9,980 bases of DNA from Clostridiales bacterium (lineage in GTDB: Bacteria; Bacillota; Clostridia; Oscillospirales; QAMX01): the NCBI GenBank assembly GCA_016285815.1, contig JAEERN010000110.1, forward strand, positions 1-9,980. Direction: 5' to 3'. The notes under the pieces are model-generated. The model was not told the origin of the DNA. It was given only the letters and a program-made list of their open reading frames with translations, and made no database searches. Below are positions 5,610 to 9,980 of the stretch, piece after piece; position 1 is the stretch's first letter, and each line of letters starts with the position of its first letter. Position numbers and translations under genes: made by a program.

Positions 5610-6092
5610 ATGCAAAAGATCAAGGCCCTTTGGGCAAAATACCGCGAGATCCTGCTCTACGTCCTGTTCGGCGCGCTGACCACGCTGGTCAACTTCGTCG
5701 TCTTCAAGCTCTGCAACGTGGCGTTCGGCGAAAAGTTCTATCTGCTCTCCAACGTCGTCGCGTGGATCGCCGCAGTGATCTTCGCCTATCTCACCAACAA
5801 GCTCTTCGTGTTCGAGTCCAAAAGCTGGGCTCCCCGGGTCCTGCTGCGCGAGATCCCGTCCTTCGCCTCGGCCCGGCTGTTGAGCCTCGGCATCGAAGAG
5901 GCCGGGCTCTGGCTGCTGGTGGACGTGCTCGGCATGGACGCGTGGCTTCTGGATCTGGGCTTCGTCCGGATCGGCGGCAAGATGATCGCCAAGGTCATCC
6001 TGGCCGTGGTGGTGGTCATCCTGAACTATGTCTTCAGCAAGCTCTTCATCTTCAGAAAAAACAGGAGGGAAAACAGTGGAAACGAGAACTGA
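5610..6092 (+). CDS. GtrA family membrane protein (GtcA-like, putative lipid-linked sugar flippase component)
   Basis: The 160-aa protein has four predicted membrane segments, at roughly residues 12-34, 43-66, 85-107 and 126-148, the standard GtrA size and topology. Family signatures are visible: LFGALTTLVNFVVF in helix 1, AYLTNKLFVFES at the end of helix 2, and the matching NYVFSKLFIF near the C-terminus. GtrA/GtcA proteins are thought to help move undecaprenyl-phosphate sugars across the membrane for polymer glycosylation. ATG 5610 is chosen over a TTG at 5577, because GGAG lies 5 bases upstream and the protein then begins just before the domain. The last 17 bases overlap the downstream GT2 gene, whose ribosome binding site lies inside this gene, pointing to coupled translation. 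GtrA + GT2 + YfhO form one operon. The family is confident; the flippase role is the accepted but indirect model for the family. Confidence 0.9.
   Translation: MQKIKALWAKYREILLYVLFGALTTLVNFVVFKLCNVAFGEKFYLLSNVVAWIAAVIFAYLTNKLFVFESKSWAPRVLLREIPSFASARLLSLGIEEAGLWLLVDVLGMDAWLLDLGFVRIGGKMIAKVILAVVVVILNYVFSKLFIFRKNRRENSGNEN
6063..6068 (+). promoter_or_regulatory. Ribosome binding site deciding a GTG start for the GT2 gene
   Basis: A perfect AGGAGG lies 7 bases before GTG 6076, inside the end of gtrA. The in-frame ATG at 6028 would add 16 Ser-rich residues that have no counterpart in GT2 enzymes and lacks a comparable site, so GTG 6076 is the start. Confidence 0.85.
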
Positions 6093-7014
6093 CGGGATGC
6101 TGTCCGTCGTCGCCCCGGCGATGAACGAACAGGACAACGTCCCCCGCCTCTGCGCCGCCATCCGGTCGGTCATGGAGAACGCCGGCATCCCCTACGAGCT
6201 CATCGTGGTGGACGACGGCAGCCGCGACGCGACCTGGGCGGCCGTGCTGGAGGAGAGCCGGAAGGATCCCCGCGTCCGCGGCGTGTCCTTTTCCCGCAAC
6301 TTCGGCAAGGAGAGCGCCATCTTCGCCGGTCTGGCCGAGGCGCGCGGCGCCTGCGCCGCCGTCATCGATTCCGACCTCCAGTTCCCGCCGGAGACCCTCG
6401 CCGAGATGTACGCCGTCTGGCGCGCGGACGAGGCCGACATCGTCGAGGGCCGCAAACGCGCCCGTCAGAAGGAATCCCTGACGTACAAGCTGTTTTCCAA
6501 GACCTTTTACCGGCTGCTCCGCGCCATGTCCGGCGTCGATCTGGACAACATGTGCGACTTCAAGCTCATGGACCGGCGCATCGTGGACGATCTGAACGCC
6601 ATGCCCGAGCGCCAGACCTTTTTCCGCGCCCTGTCCGACTGGCCGGGCTATCGCAAGAAGGAAGTGCTCTTCACCGTCGCCGAGCGAAGCTCGGGCCGCT
6701 CGAAGTTCACGCCGGTCAAGCTGGTCCGGCTGGCGCTGGGGGCCATCTCGTCCTTCTCCGCCGCCCCGCTCCAGCTGGTGACGGGGGCCGGCTGCGTCAG
6801 CTTCCTGCTGGCCGCCGCGCTGGCGATCTTCACCCTCTGCTTCCCCTTCGCCGAGCACGCCAACGAGCTGTTCTGCTGGACCGCCGTGATCCTGCTGGCG
6901 CTGGCCGCGATCCTGATGATCGCCCTCGGCGTCGTGGGGTTCTATCTGGCGCGGATCTATGAAGAAGTCAAGGGCCGTCCCCGCTGGATCGTCGCCCGCC
7001 GCACCGACCGATAA
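6076..7014 (+). CDS. GT2 family polyprenyl-phosphate glycosyltransferase (DPM1/GtrB/CsbB-like)
   Basis: The 312-aa enzyme is expected to transfer a sugar from a nucleotide donor to undecaprenyl phosphate on the cytoplasmic membrane face. The GT-A domain comes first: VVAPAMNEQDNVPRL (11-25), IVVDDGSRDATW (43-54, with the donor-binding DD), SFSRNFGKESAIFAGL (71-86), and the metal-binding D-x-D in IDSDLQFPPE (97-106). CDFKLMDRRIVDDL (160-173) and RSSGRSKFTPVKL (205-217) are signature blocks of the DPM1/GtrB group. Two C-terminal membrane helices follow (about 232-258 and 265-292), then a short basic tail after YEEVKGRPRW. The start is GTG 6076 after AGGAGG, overlapping gtrA by 17 bases; YfhO follows after 18 bases. 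Partnering with GtrA and YfhO matches the CsbB-type role in teichoic acid glycosylation. Sugar identity (GlcNAc or glucose are usual) cannot be read from the sequence. Confidence 0.92.
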   Translation: METRTDGMLSVVAPAMNEQDNVPRLCAAIRSVMENAGIPYELIVVDDGSRDATWAAVLEESRKDPRVRGVSFSRNFGKESAIFAGLAEARGACAAVIDSDLQFPPETLAEMYAVWRADEADIVEGRKRARQKESLTYKLFSKTFYRLLRAMSGVDLDNMCDFKLMDRRIVDDLNAMPERQTFFRALSDWPGYRKKEVLFTVAERSSGRSKFTPVKLVRLALGAISSFSAAPLQLVTGAGCVSFLLAAALAIFTLCFPFAEHANELFCWTAVILLALAAILMIALGVVGFYLARIYEEVKGRPRWIVARRTDR

Positions 7015-7032
7015 AACAGGGAGAATCGCACC

Positions 7033-9980
7033 ATGCTGAAACGACTTTTCCGGAAACGCAAGCCCCGGGCCGAGATGACCGAGATCGAACGCGCCGCGCT
7101 CCGCAAAAAGCGGGACCGCCGCCTGTTCTATCTCGTCCTGTTCTTCCTGCCCGCCGTGGTGCTGGAGCTGGTCTATCTCACCTTCAAGGTCTTCCCCTTC
7201 GGGGACGACTCGCTGCTGGTGCTGGACCTGAACGCCCAGTACATCTACTATTACGAGGCCTTCCGGGACGCGATCCTCGGCCACGGGAGCCTGATGTACA
7301 ACTGGAGCCGCGCGCTGGGCGGCGAGTTCTTCGGCATCTTCGCTTACTACACGGCCAGCCCCTTCATGCTGGTCTACGTGCTCTTCCCCAAGGGCTATAT
7401 CACCGAGGCGCTGCTGACCACCGCCCTGCTGAAGACCTCCTGCGCGTCGCTGGCCTTCGGCCACTTCCTCTACACCACCCGCGGCGGCCAGAAGGTGAAG
7501 ATCCTCATCTACTGCTGCATGTACTCGCTGATGTCCTATTTCGTCATGCACCAGATGAACCCCATGTGGCTGGACGCGCTCATCGCGCTTCCGCTGATCA
7601 TGCTGGGCGTGGACCGGCTGGTCCGCCAGGGGAAGTTCGTGCTCTACACTCTGGCTCTGACCTACGCCTTTCTGGCCAACTTCTACATCGGCTATATGGT
7701 GGCGATCTTCACGGCGCTCTACTTCTTCTATTCCTTCTTCACCAACGAAGAGGCGCCCCGCAGCGGCCTCGCCAAGCTCTTTCTGAAGCGCGGGCTGCAG
7801 TTCGCCGGTTTTTCGATCCTGGCCGCGCTGATGTCCTGCATCGTGCTGATCCCGACCTATTTCTCCCTTTCGCTGGGCAAGCTGGACTTCTCTCACCCGT
7901 CCTACGAGCTGACCCAGAAGTTCAAGCTGGTCGAGGTCCTGCCCAAGCTGCTCTTCGGCGCGTACGACACCTGCCGCCCCGAGGGTCTTCCGACCCTGTT
8001 CACCGGCACGCTGACGCTGCTGTCCCTGCCGCTGTTCTACGCCAACCGGCGCATCAGCGTCCGCAAAAAGATCATGAGCACCATCCTCTGCGCCGTGCTG
8101 TTCCTCAGCATGAACATGTCCACCGTGGACCTGTTCTGGCACGGCATGCAGAACCCCAACTGGCTGAACTATCGCTATTCCTTCCTGCTGTGCGCCTTCT
8201 TCCTCATCATGAGCTACGAGGCGTTTTCCAACGTGGACGGCGGCTATTCCCCCGGCGCGGTGGGGATCAGCCTGCTGGCAAACCTGGCGCTGATCTTCTA
8301 CGTCGACACCATGGAGCTGGAGTGGCTGGACACCCGCATCACCATCTGGGGCTCCATCGCGCTGGCGGTGATCTATTTCTCGCTGCTGGCCTTTGACGCC
8401 CACCGGCGCGGCCGGTCCAACCGGGTCTGTATGGCCGTCATGCTGGGCTTCGTCTGCGCCGAGCTGTACCTCAACGCCTTCATCAACATCAATCTGATCG
8501 ACGCGGACGTGGTCTATTCCTCCCGCGTGTCCTACCGCAGCTTCGTGGACCCGTATTACGAGGCGGCCAACTGGATCCGCGCCCGGGACGACAGCTTCTA
8601 CCGCACGGAGAAGACCAAGACGCGCTGCGTCAACGACCCCATGGCCCTGCGGCTGTACGGCGTCAGCCACTCCAGCTCGACGCTGAACGCCGACGCCATC
8701 GCCTATCTCAAGGAGATGGGCTATTCCACCGGCTCGCACTGGACCCGGTACGTCTCGCCCATCCTGAGCACCGACTCGATCCTGGGCATCAAATACGTCA
8801 TCCAGGACAACGAGAACAACTACGGCCTCACGCAGATCGGCTCCGTGGGCGAGCTGTTCATCTATGAGAACGAGCACGCCATGCCCGTCTGCTTCCCCGT
8901 CAGCAGCGGCTATACCGCCTACGACGCCGAGCTGGAGCGGGAAAACCCATTCGACCTGCAGAACCGGATGCTTTCCGCCATGGTCGGCAGCGACGAGGTC
9001 ATCGAGTTCTACCGCCCCCTGCGCAGCGAGGATGTGGAGATCGTCTTTGAAAACGTGGCCCAGAAGCAGTACGGCGAGGGCTATATGAAGTACTATATCG
9101 AGGAGACCGGCCGCAACAGCCACATCGAGTTCCTCGTGCCGGGCCAGGAGAACATGACGCTCTACGCCGCGTTCCCGTCGAGCTATCCCCGCAAGGTCAA
9201 CATCTGGATCAACCGCGAATGGTACAACACGTATCTGTCCAGCTCCACCGACGACGGGATCATCCCGCTGGGCAAATACGCCGAGGGCGAGCAGGTCTCG
9301 CTGATCATGACCATCCTCTCCAAAGAGGACAACAAGGGGTCCGGCGAGGTCTTCCTGCGGGACAAGCTGTTCTATGCCTTCGACGAGGCCCTGTTCGAGC
9401 AGCACTTCGCTCCCCTGCGGAACGAGGTCCTGCGTCTGGACAAGGTGCGCGAGACCAAGCTGGTCCTGCAGCTGGACGTGCAGGAGGGCCAGGAGCTGTA
9501 CACCTCCATCCCCTACGAGCGCGGCTGGCGCGCAACGGTGGACGGCGTCTCCGCCGAGACCTTCCGCACGGAGAACGGCCTGGTCGGCCTGAAGCTTCCC
9601 GCCGGACAGCACGAAGTGGTGCTGCAGTTCCTGCCGGACTATTTCGTCTTCGCCTGCATCATCTCCGCCGCGGCCCTGACGCTGTTCATCCTGATCCTCG
9701 TGGCCCAGCGCCTGCTGCGCCGCCGCGGCGTCCGCCTCGGCAGCGTCCGGGAATACCTTGAGCTGGACGACGACAGCGACGATCCCGCTCCCGAAGCGCC
9801 CGCCGACAGCGGCGACGTGGAGCTGGGCAGCGGCAACACCGTCCGGCTCATCGGAGAGCTGATGAACGCCCCGGACGGCGCCGAAAAAGGCAAGGAGTTC
9901 TACGACGGCGTCTTCGGCGTCGCCGCGCCGCCGGCCGACGCGCCCGACGCTCCGGCCGATGCGGAAGCGGCCCCCGCCCC
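7033..9980 (+). CDS. YfhO family membrane protein, putative GT-C-type extracellular glycosyltransferase (3' end outside window)
   Basis: The frame runs open from ATG 7033 (AGGGAG 9 bases upstream) to the right edge, at least 982 codons without a stop. After a basic cytoplasmic start the first helix lies at about 32-52, followed by an outer loop with FGDDSLLVLDLNAQY (56-70). The acidic residues D58, D59 and D65 in this loop are the likely GT-C-type catalytic or binding positions. Further family blocks are GGEFFGIFAYYTASPF (96-111), NPMWLDALIALPLIMLGVDRL (176-196) with FLANFYIGYMVAIF after it, and NWLNYRYSFLL (376-386). About a dozen helices occupy residues 30-480, then a large extracytoplasmic domain (about 495-868), a final helix (about 871-893) and a cytoplasmic tail rich in Asp, Ala and Pro. 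YfhO proteins act with GT2 and GtrA partners to add sugars to envelope polymers; both partners are immediately upstream. Family assignment is strong, enzymatic role known from relatives. Confidence 0.9.
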   Translation, partial: MLKRLFRKRKPRAEMTEIERAALRKKRDRRLFYLVLFFLPAVVLELVYLTFKVFPFGDDSLLVLDLNAQYIYYYEAFRDAILGHGSLMYNWSRALGGEFFGIFAYYTASPFMLVYVLFPKGYITEALLTTALLKTSCASLAFGHFLYTTRGGQKVKILIYCCMYSLMSYFVMHQMNPMWLDALIALPLIMLGVDRLVRQGKFVLYTLALTYAFLANFYIGYMVAIFTALYFFYSFFTNEEAPRSGLAKLFLKRGLQFAGFSILAALMSCIVLIPTYFSLSLGKLDFSHPSYELTQKFKLVEVLPKLLFGAYDTCRPEGLPTLFTGTLTLLSLPLFYANRRISVRKKIMSTILCAVLFLSMNMSTVDLFWHGMQNPNWLNYRYSFLLCAFFLIMSYEAFSNVDGGYSPGAVGISLLANLALIFYVDTMELEWLDTRITIWGSIALAVIYFSLLAFDAHRRGRSNRVCMAVMLGFVCAELYLNAFININLIDADVVYSSRVSYRSFVDPYYEAANWIRARDDSFYRTEKTKTRCVNDPMALRLYGVSHSSSTLNADAIAYLKEMGYSTGSHWTRYVSPILSTDSILGIKYVIQDNENNYGLTQIGSVGELFIYENEHAMPVCFPVSSGYTAYDAELERENPFDLQNRMLSAMVGSDEVIEFYRPLRSEDVEIVFENVAQKQYGEGYMKYYIEETGRNSHIEFLVPGQENMTLYAAFPSSYPRKVNIWINREWYNTYLSSSTDDGIIPLGKYAEGEQVSLIMTILSKEDNKGSGEVFLRDKLFYAFDEALFEQHFAPLRNEVLRLDKVRETKLVLQLDVQEGQELYTSIPYERGWRATVDGVSAETFRTENGLVGLKLPAGQHEVVLQFLPDYFVFACIISAAALTLFILILVAQRLLRRRGVRLGSVREYLELDDDSDDPAPEAPADSGDVELGSGNTVRLIGELMNAPDGAEKGKEFYDGVFGVAAPPADAPDAPADAEAAPA

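Noticed and set aside
6028..6075. ATG 6028 as start of the GT2 gene
   Set aside because: It would add a Ser-rich stretch that is the out-of-frame reading of the gtrA C-terminus. The AGGAGG at 6063-6068 points to GTG 6076.
6052..9612. An 1186-codon open frame on the minus strand opposite GT2 and YfhO
   Set aside because: It is the antisense of two clearly recognisable genes. Its product is rich in Gln, Gly, Val, His and Asp without domain blocks or membrane segments, as expected when a GC-rich third-position bias suppresses stops on the opposite strand.

Overview
The window comes from a GC-rich, Gram-positive-type genome, most likely a gut Clostridia member of the Oscillospiraceae/Ruminococcaceae kind. 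This is inferred from the CarD-type regulator with clostridial layout, the DHHW-family secreted proteins, a lipoprotein signal followed by a low-complexity spacer, the YfhO-family membrane protein, AGGAGG-type ribosome binding sites and near-consensus TTGAAA/TATAAT promoter boxes in an otherwise GC-rich sequence. No rRNA, tRNA, CRISPR array, insertion sequence or phage gene was seen.

Layout. (1) Positions 2-124 hold the last 40 codons of a plus-strand ferredoxin-like protein, followed by a strong intrinsic terminator (151-199). (2) Converging on it is a minus-strand CarD-family regulator (214-741). It has its own near-consensus promoter (821-849) and a leader hairpin. (3) Positions 908-5246, minus strand, form a compact three-gene unit transcribed leftward: an MBOAT membrane O-acyltransferase (466 aa), a DHHW-family SGNH-like protein anchored by an N-terminal membrane segment (524 aa, GTG start), and a second DHHW-family protein made as a lipoprotein (432 aa). 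The gaps are only 33 and 31 bases. (4) Positions 5247-5609 are a 363-base divergent intergenic region with candidate promoters on both strands, a T/C-rich tract and several GC-rich hairpins. (5) From 5610 to beyond the right edge, plus strand, run a GtrA-family small membrane protein, a GT2 polyprenyl-phosphate glycosyltransferase (GTG start, overlapping gtrA by 17 bases) and a very large YfhO-family membrane protein, open at 9980 with at least 982 codons.

How the genes may work together. GtrA + GT2 + YfhO is the gene set of the three-component envelope glycosylation systems known in Firmicutes (CsbB/GtcA/YfhO type). There the GT2 loads a sugar on undecaprenyl phosphate, the GtrA protein is thought to help flip it, and the GT-C-like YfhO protein transfers it to an external polymer. 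MBOAT + DHHW/AlgX-like protein is the usual gene set for exporting acyl (mostly acetyl) groups and placing them on an extracellular glycan. Two such modules divergently arranged around one regulatory region suggest a locus that decorates a surface polymer with both a sugar side group and an O-acyl group. The functions of individual families are established; the coupling, the polymer and the sugar are inference.

The most notable points are the divergent pairing of acylation and glycosylation modules, the tandem DHHW proteins with different anchors and Ser/Thr-rich spacers, the hairpin followed by four T in the carD leader, and the structured leader before gtrA.
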